Assembly: GCA_003457135.1 (NCBI GenBank)
Contig: DMSQ01000080.1
Location: 82,067 to 115,049, forward strand
DNA length: 32,983 nucleotides
Source of the DNA: Prolixibacteraceae bacterium
GTDB taxonomy: Bacteria > Bacteroidota > Bacteroidia > Bacteroidales > Prolixibacteraceae
Direction of reading: 5' to 3'
Both the position numbers and the translations under genes were made by a program. Numbering within the stretch: position 1 is the stretch's first letter; each line of letters opens with the position of its first letter. This document shows, piece by piece, positions 17,599 to 24,833 of this stretch. The notes under the pieces are model-generated. The model searched no databases and was not told the origin of the DNA. It saw nothing but the letters and a program-made list of their open reading frames with translations.

Positions 17599-17660
17599 AA
17601 CCCCAGCGGGGTGAAATGTTTGTAGAAACTACATAACGACGTGATTATCCGTCCGCGATT
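17599..17660 (+). repeat. Interspersed repeat, copy B
   Basis: Hairpin CCCC-agc-GGGG, then TGAAATGTTTGTAG, a variable stretch of about 22 nt, then ATCCGTCCGCGAT. It has the same block order as 11940-11999 read on the minus strand. It fills much of the 260-nt gap between the methyltransferase and the peptide gene. A second CGGACGG word follows near 17690. Confidence 0.7.
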
Positions 17661-17807
17661 GAAGCTTGAAAAAGTGGTTGCATTTTTTCGGACGGAACTG
17701 ATACACCAAAAATTAATGTTACATCAATTGAAAAGTATGAATGTATTCGATTCAAAAACAAGTACTTTTATACTCTATAGTTTAATCAATACCAAAATTC
17801 GTTACGA

Positions 17808-17903
17808 ATGAAAAGTTTAGTAAAAAAAGCCCGCAAGGGAGGCGTTAAACAGGCACAATGTTGTGCCAAACAATCACAGATTATTGCCGGATGCCACGAT
17901 TAA
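17808..17903 (+). CDS. Candidate RiPP precursor peptide, 31 residues, CC...GCHD core
   Basis: An ATG at 17808 opens a 31-residue frame ending with TAA at 17901. The first 15 residues are basic (seven Lys/Arg, with GG at 11-12); the C-terminus is QCCAKQSQIIAGCHD, with Cys18, Cys19, Cys29 and His30. It lies 110 nt upstream of a radical SAM/SPASM gene and downstream of an ArsM-like methyltransferase, the classical position of a precursor. The short basic leader with a Cys-rich core is unlike random translation. Evidence is by context and composition; I do not recognise a named precursor family. The Cys residues could be crosslinked, methylated or metal-bound. Confidence 0.65.
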   Translation: MKSLVKKARKGGVKQAQCCAKQSQIIAGCHD

Positions 17904-17920
17904 GGCGTCCACGATTAATG

Positions 17921-17997
17921 ATTAACGATTGAAGATTAACGATTAAAGAAGTATTCTGAAGTCTGAAATCAAAAATCGTTAATCGTTGATCGTTAAT
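17921..17997 (+). terminator. Long imperfect stem-loop between peptide and radical SAM gene
   Basis: Arms 17921-17944 and 17974-17997 pair at 21 of 24 positions around a 29-nt loop; both arms are built from ATTAACGATT-type words. TTTT follows the 3' arm. It may act as a partial terminator or an RNA stabiliser that gives more peptide mRNA than enzyme mRNA. The ATTAACG words also resemble low-complexity repeats common in Bacteroidota, so it may only be a repeat. Confidence 0.5.
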
Positions 17998-18013
17998 TTT
18001 AAATGGATTCTCC

Positions 18014-19312
18014 ATGCAACTCTCAAAATACAACATTACTTCCAAAATTAAAGATTCTGACGATTGGTTTGTCGTAAATGCCTTGTCAGGCCATGCTGAT
18101 GTGCTCGATCAGAAAACCTGGGAACAACTAAATTCTGGCGAAGAAAATCCGGAATTTATTGAGAATGGCTATCTGGTTGATCCTGCTCAGGAAAAACGCT
18201 TGTTTCGGGAGAAGTACCTTAAGTTTCTGGACGACCGGGAAAACGACGAAGTCCAGATATTCTTTGTGACCAACTACTCGTGCAATTTCGATTGTTCGTA
18301 TTGCTATCAGGCTGGCTACGAAGCCCTACCTGTTGCTTTGTCTGAAGAAGTTACCGACTCGTTTTTTGACTATATCCAGAATGAATTTTCAGGAAGACGA
18401 AAATACATCACCCTTTTTGGAGGCGAACCTTTTTTAAATGCCCCGCGCCACAAGGAAAACATCGGATATATCATCCAAATGGCCGCTGAAAACAACCTGG
18501 AAATTGCTGCTGTAACCAATGGATATCATCTGGAAGAATACATCCCGATCTTGAAAAAGGGAATAATCCGTGAAATACAGGTGACACTCGACGGGACCAG
18601 CAAAATACATGATCAACGCCGGTACCTGAAAGGTGGCGATCCGACATTCGACCGAATCGTTCAAGGTGTTGATCTTTTACTTGAAAACCATATTCCTGTC
18701 AATCTCCGTATGGTTGTTGACCGCCAAAATATTGGCAACCTGCCCGATCTGGCTCAGTTTGCAATTGATAAAGGCTGGACTGCTTCGCCACTTTTCAAAA
18801 CCCAGTTGGGCCGGAACTACGAACTGCACGAATGCCAGGCCAACCAGCAAAAGTTATATTCGCGACTCGAATTGTATCAGGATTTGTACCATTTGCTGAA
18901 AGAATTTCCCCACATCAGCGAGTTCCACAAACCTGCATTTTCTGTCTCGAAATTTTTGTTCGAACAGGGCGAAATGCCCGCTCCTCTCTTTGATGCCTGC
19001 ACCGGGACCAAAACCGAATGGGCATTCGATTTTACCGGAAATGTTTATGCATGCACCGCTACTGTTGGTAAAAATGGCGAAAGCCTGGGTACTTTCTATC
19101 CTGAAGTCAGGAAAAATACCGAAGCCGTTGAAGAATGGCAGGAACGCGATATTTTATCCATTCCGAAATGCCAGAACTGCAACCTTAGCCTGATTTGTGG
19201 CGGTGGCTGTGCCTCGATGGCCAAAAACTACAACGGATCGCTAAACAGCCACGATTGTCGCCCGGTAACCGAATTACTTGAACTGGGAATTGGTCATTAT
19301 TTTGAAGAATAA
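18014..19312 (+). CDS. Radical SAM/SPASM peptide-maturase-like enzyme
   Basis: A 432-residue protein. Residues 1-80 form a small N-terminal domain of the kind that recognises leader peptides (YNITSKIKDSDDWFVVNALS). The radical SAM cluster motif is C90-NFD-C94-SY-C97, followed by LFGGEPF (134-140) and VTLDG (190-194). The C-terminal SPASM domain has seven cysteines in canonical spacing: 329, 347 (GNVYAC), 386/389, 395, 399 and 415, for two auxiliary 4Fe-4S clusters. SPASM enzymes typically modify ribosomal peptides by forming thioether, C-C or related bonds. The upstream 31-residue Cys peptide is the obvious candidate substrate, and the thioredoxin-reductase fusion begins 12 nt downstream. Confidence 0.93.
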   Translation: MQLSKYNITSKIKDSDDWFVVNALSGHADVLDQKTWEQLNSGEENPEFIENGYLVDPAQEKRLFREKYLKFLDDRENDEVQIFFVTNYSCNFDCSYCYQAGYEALPVALSEEVTDSFFDYIQNEFSGRRKYITLFGGEPFLNAPRHKENIGYIIQMAAENNLEIAAVTNGYHLEEYIPILKKGIIREIQVTLDGTSKIHDQRRYLKGGDPTFDRIVQGVDLLLENHIPVNLRMVVDRQNIGNLPDLAQFAIDKGWTASPLFKTQLGRNYELHECQANQQKLYSRLELYQDLYHLLKEFPHISEFHKPAFSVSKFLFEQGEMPAPLFDACTGTKTEWAFDFTGNVYACTATVGKNGESLGTFYPEVRKNTEAVEEWQERDILSIPKCQNCNLSLICGGGCASMAKNYNGSLNSHDCRPVTELLELGIGHYFEE

Positions 19313-19324
19313 AAAAGAAAAATC

Positions 19325-20593
19325 ATGAAAGAAATAGTTGCATCAGATTACGAAAAAGAAGTGTTGGCCAGTGGAAATGTATTGGTTGACTTTTATTCAA
19401 CCGAATGTCCTCCTTGTGAAGCAGTTGCTCCCAAATTAGAAACTTTGGAAAAATTGTTTGGGGAAGATATCAAATTTGTGAAAATATACCGGCAGGGAAA
19501 TCGTGATCTGGCCGATCAACTGGCGGTGAAATCATCGCCGACTTTACTTTTTTATCAGGATGGCGAAGAAGTAAGCGCCCGCCTGACTGGTGGAGTAAAA
19601 CGCTCGGAAATAGTTCGGGAACTGAAACATGTGCTTGGGAAAGAGAAGGTTTCAGAAATTATGAAAACTCAGGAGCCGACCTTAAGCGATGTTGATGTAG
19701 CTATTTTAGGCGCCGGCCCGGGCGGACTGACTGCTGGTTTGTATCTCTGTCAGGCGCGAATCAATACGGTTTTGGTTGATATTGCTTTGCCCGGCGGAAA
19801 TGTTTCGACCACCCACATGGTTTCGAATTATCCCGGATTTATTGAACCGCAGCCCGGATACATGCTTTCGCACAACATGTCGGAGCAAACCAAACGCTGC
19901 GGAACAACCTACAAGGTGGCCGTTGATGTGACCAATGTTGATTTGCAAAAAAAGGAAATTACCATTGACGGACAGGAAACCATTCGTGCGAAACGGATTA
20001 TTATTGCTACCGGAACTTCTCCAAACAGGATAGGTATTCCGGGAGAACTGGAGTACAAGGGGCAGGGCATTTCGTATTGTGCTACCTGCGATGCCAAATA
20101 CTTTGTTGACAAGGAAGTGGTCGTTATTGGCGGCGGAAACTCTGCTATTGAGGAAGCCGATTTCATTTCGAAGTTCGCTTCAAAAATTACCATCGTACAC
20201 CAATTCGACCAGTTACAGGCCAACAAAATTGCGCAGGAAAAAGTATTTGACAATCCGAAATTTTCGTTTCTGTTCTCTCACGAACCCCGGGCATTTAAAA
20301 AGGCCGGCGACAAAATGGTCGTTGAAGTTGAAGACTTAAAAACTAAAGAAACCAAAACGCTGACTTCGGACGGAATTTTTGTTTTTATCGGCCAGAAACC
20401 AAACCTTGAAATGCTTGGTGGTGCGCTGGAACTCGATCAGTGGGGCTATGTTAAAACCGACGAGGATATGCGCACGAACATTGATGGCGTATATGCCGTT
20501 GGGGATGTGGGCAGCAAAAAATACAGGCAGATTACCACGGCCATTGCCGACGGGACCATTGCCGCTATTTCAATTACCCGCGAAATCGGATAG
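19325..20593 (+). CDS. Thioredoxin-thioredoxin reductase fusion
   Basis: A 422-residue protein. Residues 1-105 are a thioredoxin fold with active site ECPPC (Cys28/Cys31, instead of WCGPC) and the cis-proline at 72 (SSPTLLF). Residues 121-422 are a flavin-dependent, low-Mr thioredoxin reductase: FAD motif GAGPGG (129-134), redox pair CATC (252-255), NADPH motif GGGNSA (269-274) and C-terminal VYAVGDVG with the following ITTAIADG. The thioredoxin is N-terminal, opposite to the mycobacterial reductase-thioredoxin fusion. It can deliver NADPH electrons to its own thioredoxin domain. As the last gene of the cassette it may keep the peptide cysteines, the methyltransferase thiols or an oxidised substrate reduced. 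Confidence 0.93.
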   Translation: MKEIVASDYEKEVLASGNVLVDFYSTECPPCEAVAPKLETLEKLFGEDIKFVKIYRQGNRDLADQLAVKSSPTLLFYQDGEEVSARLTGGVKRSEIVRELKHVLGKEKVSEIMKTQEPTLSDVDVAILGAGPGGLTAGLYLCQARINTVLVDIALPGGNVSTTHMVSNYPGFIEPQPGYMLSHNMSEQTKRCGTTYKVAVDVTNVDLQKKEITIDGQETIRAKRIIIATGTSPNRIGIPGELEYKGQGISYCATCDAKYFVDKEVVVIGGGNSAIEEADFISKFASKITIVHQFDQLQANKIAQEKVFDNPKFSFLFSHEPRAFKKAGDKMVVEVEDLKTKETKTLTSDGIFVFIGQKPNLEMLGGALELDQWGYVKTDEDMRTNIDGVYAVGDVGSKKYRQITTAIADGTIAAISITREIG

Positions 20594-20626
20594 ATTGGGT
20601 GCAGAAATTTTTAATCGCCGAAATAA

Positions 20627-20638
20627 TAATCGCGATTA
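20627..20638. repeat. 12-nt perfect palindrome
   Basis: TAATCGCGATTA followed by a partial echo (AATCGCGA at about 20641-20648). It lies after the thioredoxin-reductase gene and may be a repeat fragment; no function is evident. Confidence 0.4.
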
Positions 20639-20678
20639 GAAATCGCGACACCTGAGAAAGATGTTAATAAAAAATTCG

Positions 20679-20727
20679 AAAATTCCGGTGTTCATTTTCC
20701 TGAAAAAGTCGGTGAGGCCGGAATTTT
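20679..20727. terminator. Bidirectional terminator-like hairpin
   Basis: AAAATTCCGG (20679-20688) pairs perfectly with CCGGAATTTT (20718-20727), giving T-runs at both exits. It lies between the convergent thioredoxin-reductase gene (+) and the 234-residue secreted protein gene (-), as expected for a shared terminator. Confidence 0.65.
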
Positions 20728-20804
20728 TAATGAAGGTGATTTACCTTTCAGTTTGATCATCAGTTACAAATCCTATTGTACACCTCAACAAGTAGTAAAA
20801 AATT

Positions 20805-21509
20805 TTAAAACTTCTTCAATTCCGGATTTTTGTCTACCTCCTTTGGGATATCAACGCAATCCCCATATAAAATGGGCCAGAGTTCATCATAGTTATCTTT
20901 TTCCACCTTAATTAAACCATCGGAACCTTTTTCCACATAATAACTGGAATACCAGCTTTTTGATGCGATGATGCTGTTGCTGACATGAAAAGAAGGACCG
21001 ATATTTAGTCCTTCTTCAGACGACCAGGAAAAAGATATTCCATTTATTTTAGAGTTCTTTTCAATTTCAGATGTGGTCATCTTCAGGCTGCTACGGTTCT
21101 GAAATACTGTAATCCTCCCTCTTGCGAATCTGTTCATAAATACCATTTGCCCTTTCTTGAACGAAGGCTTAGATTCGTAAAAAACCCATACCTTTTCTTC
21201 TCTGTATAGTTTTGGGAACAAGGATGAAATATCAATCCCAAATTCTTGAATTGCCCCTGCATCATAAATATCGCCTTCCTCCTCATTCCTTTTAAAGTGG
21301 ATCTGTACAATATTATTTTCAATGAATTTGTTCTTTATTTTTAATTTACCATAAATGGTGTCGCCATGATTTGTGATTATACATCCATTTACAAAAACTC
21401 CAATCGGTTCAATTTCACTTAAATCTGGTTGACTGAACAAATTCAATGTTCCCACAGAAATGATGATAATACAGATGGTCAGCTTCCTTATAGGAGAATA
21501 GTTTTTCAT
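20805..21509 (-). CDS. Secreted protein of unknown function
   Basis: A 234-residue protein with a Sec signal peptide (KLTICIIIISVGTLNLFSQP, cleavage near residue 27). The mature part begins with GCIITNHGDTIYGKLKIKN, a segment often seen at the start of uncharacterised Bacteroidota periplasmic or outer-membrane proteins, then strand-rich sequence without further motifs. There are no transmembrane helices after the signal. It is transcribed alone, between a terminator on its 3' side and a 305-nt gap on its 5' side. I cannot assign a function. Confidence 0.8.
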   Translation of the reverse strand: MKNYSPIRKLTICIIIISVGTLNLFSQPDLSEIEPIGVFVNGCIITNHGDTIYGKLKIKNKFIENNIVQIHFKRNEEEGDIYDAGAIQEFGIDISSLFPKLYREEKVWVFYESKPSFKKGQMVFMNRFARGRITVFQNRSSLKMTTSEIEKNSKINGISFSWSSEEGLNIGPSFHVSNSIIASKSWYSSYYVEKGSDGLIKVEKDNYDELWPILYGDCVDIPKEVDKNPELKKF

Positions 21510-21707
21510 TGCTAAAAATTTAATGAATTAAATCAAATGCCGATATCTAAATAGTCAAAATTAATTGTCAGATTTTCAGCACATATACGATGACTTGGAA
21601 ATTAAAGTTTATTAGAATCAGAAAGAATAGTCTGATAGAAATGAATTAATTGAAATTTAATCAGGAGAATCCGGACAGTTTCAGTATTAGTTAAGTTAGA
21701 TTCAACG

Positions 21708-21755
21708 AATTCCGGCGTTCATTTTCCTGAAAAGGGAAATAGGGCCGTTTTTTTT
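21708..21755 (+). terminator. Hairpin with T8 run, repeat of the 20681 sequence
   Basis: The first 26 nt (21708-21733) match 20681-20706 with a single change. Here the stem is made by ATTTTCC/GGGAAAT (21721-21727 with 21734-21740) inside CGGC/GCCG, followed by eight T. No plus-strand gene lies between the two copies, so it may insulate the next promoter or be a mobile repeat. Confidence 0.5.
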
Positions 21756-21765
21756 GTTTTAACTC

Positions 21766-21806
21766 TTGTTTTTTAAATTTCAATTTTTAACTTTGCAATT
21801 CAAAGT
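21766..21806 (+). promoter_or_regulatory. Promoter with overlapping inverted-repeat operator
   Basis: TTG (21766-21768), 19 nt, TAACTTTG (21788-21795) fits the Bacteroidota promoter exactly. ACTTTG-caatt-CAAAGT (21790-21806) is an inverted repeat covering the -7 element, and the ATG is 8 nt further on. A near-identical operator stands before creD at 22761, so the regulator encoded between them is the likely ligand. Confidence 0.65.
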
Positions 21807-21814
21807 ACTTTTAA

Positions 21815-22453
21815 ATGGAAATAAATTCAACCAATCCCAAAGAAGATCTTCAGGCTATCCGTGAAATCATGGAGCGATCTTCCAAGTTTTTATCGTTAAG
21901 CGGATTATCAGGCATTTTTGCGGGAGTGTGTGCCTTGATCGGCGCTGCAGTCGCCTGGTTTGTCGTTCTCGGCTCAGGGAACGTACATTACGACGAATAT
22001 TATTGCAGTGTTGGCGCTACGCCTTTCAATCAGGTAAGTATAATCCTGGGAATTGACGCAATAATTGTGTTAATAGCAGCATTTCTTGGAGCTTATTATT
22101 TTTCGTCCAAGAAGGCTAAAAAAAGCGGTCAGAAACTTTGGACAAGTTCAACACGCCGGTTGTTGGGACACCTTTTCATACCGCTGGTTTCAGGAGGAAT
22201 ATTTGTACTGATTTTGGCTTTCAGGAATAATATTGACTTGATAGCGTCGGCTATGCTTATTTTTTACGGATTATCACTGGTCAATGCCGGAAAATTCACT
22301 TTAGGCGAGATTCACTACCTCGGGCTGACTGAAATCGTGCTAGGTGTATTGGCCGGAATTTTTATTCTGTATGGATTGCTTTTCTGGGTCATAGGTTTTG
22401 GTGTAATGCACATCGTTTACGGAATAGTCATGTATTACAGGTATGAGCGATGA
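21815..22453 (+). CDS. Multi-pass membrane protein of unknown function
   Basis: A 212-residue protein with a charged N-terminal stretch (EDLQAIREIMERSSKFLSLS) followed by about six hydrophobic segments (GLSGIFAGVCALIGAAVAWF; ILGIDAIIVLIAAFLGAYYF; HLFIPLVSGGIFVLILAF; and three more towards the C-terminus). It overlaps the winged-helix regulator gene by 4 nt (ATGA), so the two are translationally coupled. Such membrane protein plus small regulator pairs are common in Bacteroidota. The function is unknown; a sensor or partner of the regulator is an inference. Confidence 0.85.
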   Translation: MEINSTNPKEDLQAIREIMERSSKFLSLSGLSGIFAGVCALIGAAVAWFVVLGSGNVHYDEYYCSVGATPFNQVSIILGIDAIIVLIAAFLGAYYFSSKKAKKSGQKLWTSSTRRLLGHLFIPLVSGGIFVLILAFRNNIDLIASAMLIFYGLSLVNAGKFTLGEIHYLGLTEIVLGVLAGIFILYGLLFWVIGFGVMHIVYGIVMYYRYER

Positions 22454-22746
22454 AGAACCCGATATCGAACCTTCAGAAAGTATTTGAAAGCCGCATCAGG
22501 CTTGGAATCATGTCGGCGCTTATGGTGAACGACACCCTCGATTTTAATGCCCTGAAGGATTTGCTCGAATTAACAGACGGAAATCTGGCCAGCCACCTTA
22601 AGGCTTTGGAACAGCAGGAAATTATTGTTGTTTCGAAGCAGTTTATAGGGCGAAAACCCTGCACAACATACCGGGCTACTAATCTTGGTAAGGACTTGTT
22701 CCGTCAGCATCTGGCGGCCCTGGAAGAACTGATTGGCAACCAATAA
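22450..22746 (+). CDS. Winged-helix transcriptional regulator (HTH_34 type)
   Basis: A 98-residue winged-helix protein: KVFESRIRLGIMSALMVND (helix 1), FNALKDLLELTDGNLASHLK (helix-turn-helix; recognition helix GNLASHLKALEQ) and a wing containing GRKPCTTYRATNLG. This pattern is that of the MarR/ArsR-related PF13601 group. It has no effector domain. It is coupled to the upstream membrane protein by a 4-nt overlap and lies 50 nt before creD. The shared ACTTTG-N5-CAAAGT sites before both transcription units suggest that it controls itself and creD. Confidence 0.9.
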   Translation: MKNPISNLQKVFESRIRLGIMSALMVNDTLDFNALKDLLELTDGNLASHLKALEQQEIIVVSKQFIGRKPCTTYRATNLGKDLFRQHLAALEELIGNQ

Positions 22747-22760
22747 TTTTTTATTTATAA

Positions 22761-22777
22761 ACTTTGTATTTCAAAGT
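22761..22777. promoter_or_regulatory. Inverted-repeat operator upstream of creD
   Basis: ACTTTG-tattt-CAAAGT, followed by ACTTTTAA, matches the site at 21790-21806 including its downstream flank (22 of 24 positions). The -7-like word here is AAACTTTG, weaker than in the first copy, and no TTG at the usual distance is seen. It lies in the leader of creD. Confidence 0.6.
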
Positions 22778-22796
22778 ACTTTTAATACTCAAAACT

Positions 22797-24104
22797 ATGG
22801 AAACAAAAGGAATTCAACAATTTTTGAACAGTTACAGTGTGAAGATGATCGTCGTTTCGGGACTGGCGATTCTGCTGCTTATCCCGTCGTTTTTGATTCA
22901 GGACATTATCCGTGAACGGATGGCGCTAAGCGAGAAAGTAAAAAAAGAACTTTATGCCCAGTGGGGAGGCAAGCAGGTCGTCGCAGGTCCGGTGCTGAAT
23001 GTGCCGTTCACTATTCAGGAACAAAACGAGAATAGTCAGGGTGTAAATGAACGACACGGAATTGCTCATTTTTTGCCGGAAACGGTAAAAACAGAGGGCC
23101 AACTAAATCCTGAAATCCGCTATCGGAGTATATATAAAGTGGTGGTTTATGAAGGCAAGGTCAAAGTGAAAGGTACATTTGTCCAACCCGATGTAACTCA
23201 ATTGGATCAGCCAAATGCCCAATATAACTGGGATGCTGCATATTTCACGGTTGGGATTTCAGACATGAGGGGTATTAAAAATTTGCCAGAACTGGTGGTC
23301 AACGGTCAAAAATGCAAGGTTGAACCGGGAGTGGCCGATACCGATTTGTTCCAGTCAGGAATTACGATTAAAGCGAATTCGATTGATCTGAAACAGCCTC
23401 TCCATTTTGAGATTGATCTGGTTTTAAACGGTTCTGAAGATTTATCTGTTGAGGCTTTAGGCAAAACTTCAGATGTGACCATGAAATCGGATTGGGCAGC
23501 ACCAAGTTTTACAGGAGGTTTTCTGCCTGTGAAACGGGAAATTACGCCAAAGGGATTTACTGCCGACTGGCAGGTGACGCACCTTAACCGTAATTTTCCG
23601 CAACAATGGGTCAACCATAAATACAACACGCATGAGGCTACCCTTGGCGTTGAACTCCTAATTCCACTCGATCATTACCAGAAAGCCATGCGCTCGGTGA
23701 AATATGCAATCCTGTTCATCGCGCTCAATTTTATCATTTTCATCTTCATCGAGATAAAAAGCAAAGCCCGGATCCATCCATTCCAGTATTCGCTGGTGGC
23801 TTTTGCCCTGCTGATTTTCTATGCGTTGCTGACTTCAATCGGCGAACAGATTGGGTTCAACTGGGCATACCTGATTTCGGCGGTGGCAGTAACTTCGCTG
23901 ATTTCGTGGTACGCTTTTACCATTTTGCAAAACTTACGCACGGCAACCTGGGTAACACTTCTGCAGATTGGACTTTACCTGTTCCTATTCACCATTTTAC
24001 AGTTGCAGGACTTTGCGCTTCTGGCCGGAAGTATCGGACTGTTTGTGATCCTGGCAATCATTATGCGTGCGTCGCAACAGATAAAATGGTATTCGGAAGG
24101 GTAA
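22797..24104 (+). CDS. creD: CreD-like inner membrane protein
   Basis: I start at the ATG at 22797 (METKGIQQFL), 435 residues, since the longer frame from 22764 would begin inside the operator. After one N-terminal membrane helix (MIVVSGLAILLLIPSFLIQD) comes a CreD landmark, WGGKQVVAGPVLNVPF, then a long periplasmic beta-rich domain (about 60-300), and finally five or six membrane helices (SVKYAILFIALNFIIFIFIE to the GSIGLFVILAIIMRAS end). The CreD family is linked to envelope integrity and beta-lactam or colicin tolerance in proteobacteria; its biochemical role is unknown. Here it replaces the CreBC two-component context with a winged-helix regulator. Confidence 0.92.
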   Translation: METKGIQQFLNSYSVKMIVVSGLAILLLIPSFLIQDIIRERMALSEKVKKELYAQWGGKQVVAGPVLNVPFTIQEQNENSQGVNERHGIAHFLPETVKTEGQLNPEIRYRSIYKVVVYEGKVKVKGTFVQPDVTQLDQPNAQYNWDAAYFTVGISDMRGIKNLPELVVNGQKCKVEPGVADTDLFQSGITIKANSIDLKQPLHFEIDLVLNGSEDLSVEALGKTSDVTMKSDWAAPSFTGGFLPVKREITPKGFTADWQVTHLNRNFPQQWVNHKYNTHEATLGVELLIPLDHYQKAMRSVKYAILFIALNFIIFIFIEIKSKARIHPFQYSLVAFALLIFYALLTSIGEQIGFNWAYLISAVAVTSLISWYAFTILQNLRTATWVTLLQIGLYLFLFTILQLQDFALLAGSIGLFVILAIIMRASQQIKWYSEG

Positions 24105-24117
24105 AATTTTTGTAATA

Positions 24118-24207
24118 ATGTCCGTTGGCTAAAGCCAAACGGCAAAGGATACGCAGTATTTTAATGCTGAGTAATATCCTTTGCCGTCACATTCATGTGA
24201 CGGACAT
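24118..24207. repeat. Cloverleaf-like repeat element between convergent genes
   Basis: An outer stem ATGTCCG/CGGACAT (24118-24124 with 24201-24207) encloses three arms: TTGGC-TAAA-GCCAA (24125-24138), a 13-bp stem ACGGCAAAGGATA/TATCCTTTGCCGT (24139-24151 with 24175-24187) topped by CAGTATT/AATGCTG, and GTCACAT-tc-ATGTGAC (24186-24201, sharing 2 nt). The 3' ends of creD (+) and the lipocalin-like gene (-) abut it, so it may also end both transcripts. It looks like a dispersed Bacteroidota repeat. Confidence 0.75.
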
Positions 24208-24212
24208 GAGTT

Positions 24213-24743
24213 TTATTTTACCCTCTTTAAGAGCACTTTAGAATAACCCGCATACTCCTTCCCTGGCTCTGCCAGCTCGAAGGTTTCTTCCAGTTCGTTT
24301 TCGCTCAGGATGCGGTAAGTTTCCTTGGCTTTCCATCCGGAGGGAATATTTTCAATTGATTCGGTTACAAAAACCATCAATTTCTGATCAGGCGAGATGC
24401 TGTCTAAAAAGTATTCATTCACAAATCCTTCGATGTGAAATTGGCGCAATCGGAGTTTTTTTAAGGCCCGATCATAACTGATGTATCCCAAATCTTCGTG
24501 AACCTCGCCTTTGGCGTTGCTGGCCGATGGCGGATAGGTTGACTTGTTGCGTACTTCGATGAATTTGCCATTAAGAATAATTTGGTAACTTCTTTCGTAA
24601 GTTCCGATACCGGACTCGCCACCGCCTTGTCCGGTCCATTCGCCGAAGAATGAGTTAAACGGAATCCACTGATCGGCATTCACTGTATTTTGACCGGTTA
24701 AAGCGAATGGAAAGAGGATGCAGATGATCAGCAGTTTTTTCAT
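24213..24743 (-). CDS. Secreted lipocalin-like beta-barrel protein
   Basis: A 176-residue protein with a signal peptide (KKLLIICILFPFALTGQ). The mature part has FNSFFGEWTGQGGG, GTYERSYQIILNGKFIEVRN, DLGYISYDRALKKLRLRQFH and a C-terminal ETYRILSENELEETFELAEP. This is the pattern of the DUF1579/nitrobindin-like (THAP4 heme-binding-like) barrels, in which FFGxWxG opens the first strand. The ligand is not known, and no distal histidine pattern is clear enough to claim heme. It stands alone on the minus strand, ending at the cloverleaf repeat. Confidence 0.75.
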   Translation of the reverse strand: MKKLLIICILFPFALTGQNTVNADQWIPFNSFFGEWTGQGGGESGIGTYERSYQIILNGKFIEVRNKSTYPPSASNAKGEVHEDLGYISYDRALKKLRLRQFHIEGFVNEYFLDSISPDQKLMVFVTESIENIPSGWKAKETYRILSENELEETFELAEPGKEYAGYSKVLLKRVK

Positions 24744-24833
24744 TTTTTTATTGATTGGTTGTCCGAGTTGAAAATAAGCATTAGGGCGCTGATATACAAA
24801 TGAACAGATTGGGAAAGGATTTCATTCATTTCA

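Larger units (their letters stand above)
21510..21814. other. Divergent intergenic region
   Basis: 305 nt between the secreted-protein gene (-) and the membrane-protein gene (+). It holds a TAATTTTG word on the minus strand (21563 to 21556) that could be a -7 element for the secreted protein, a hairpin with a T-run (21708-21755), and the promoter/operator of the next gene. Confidence 0.6.
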
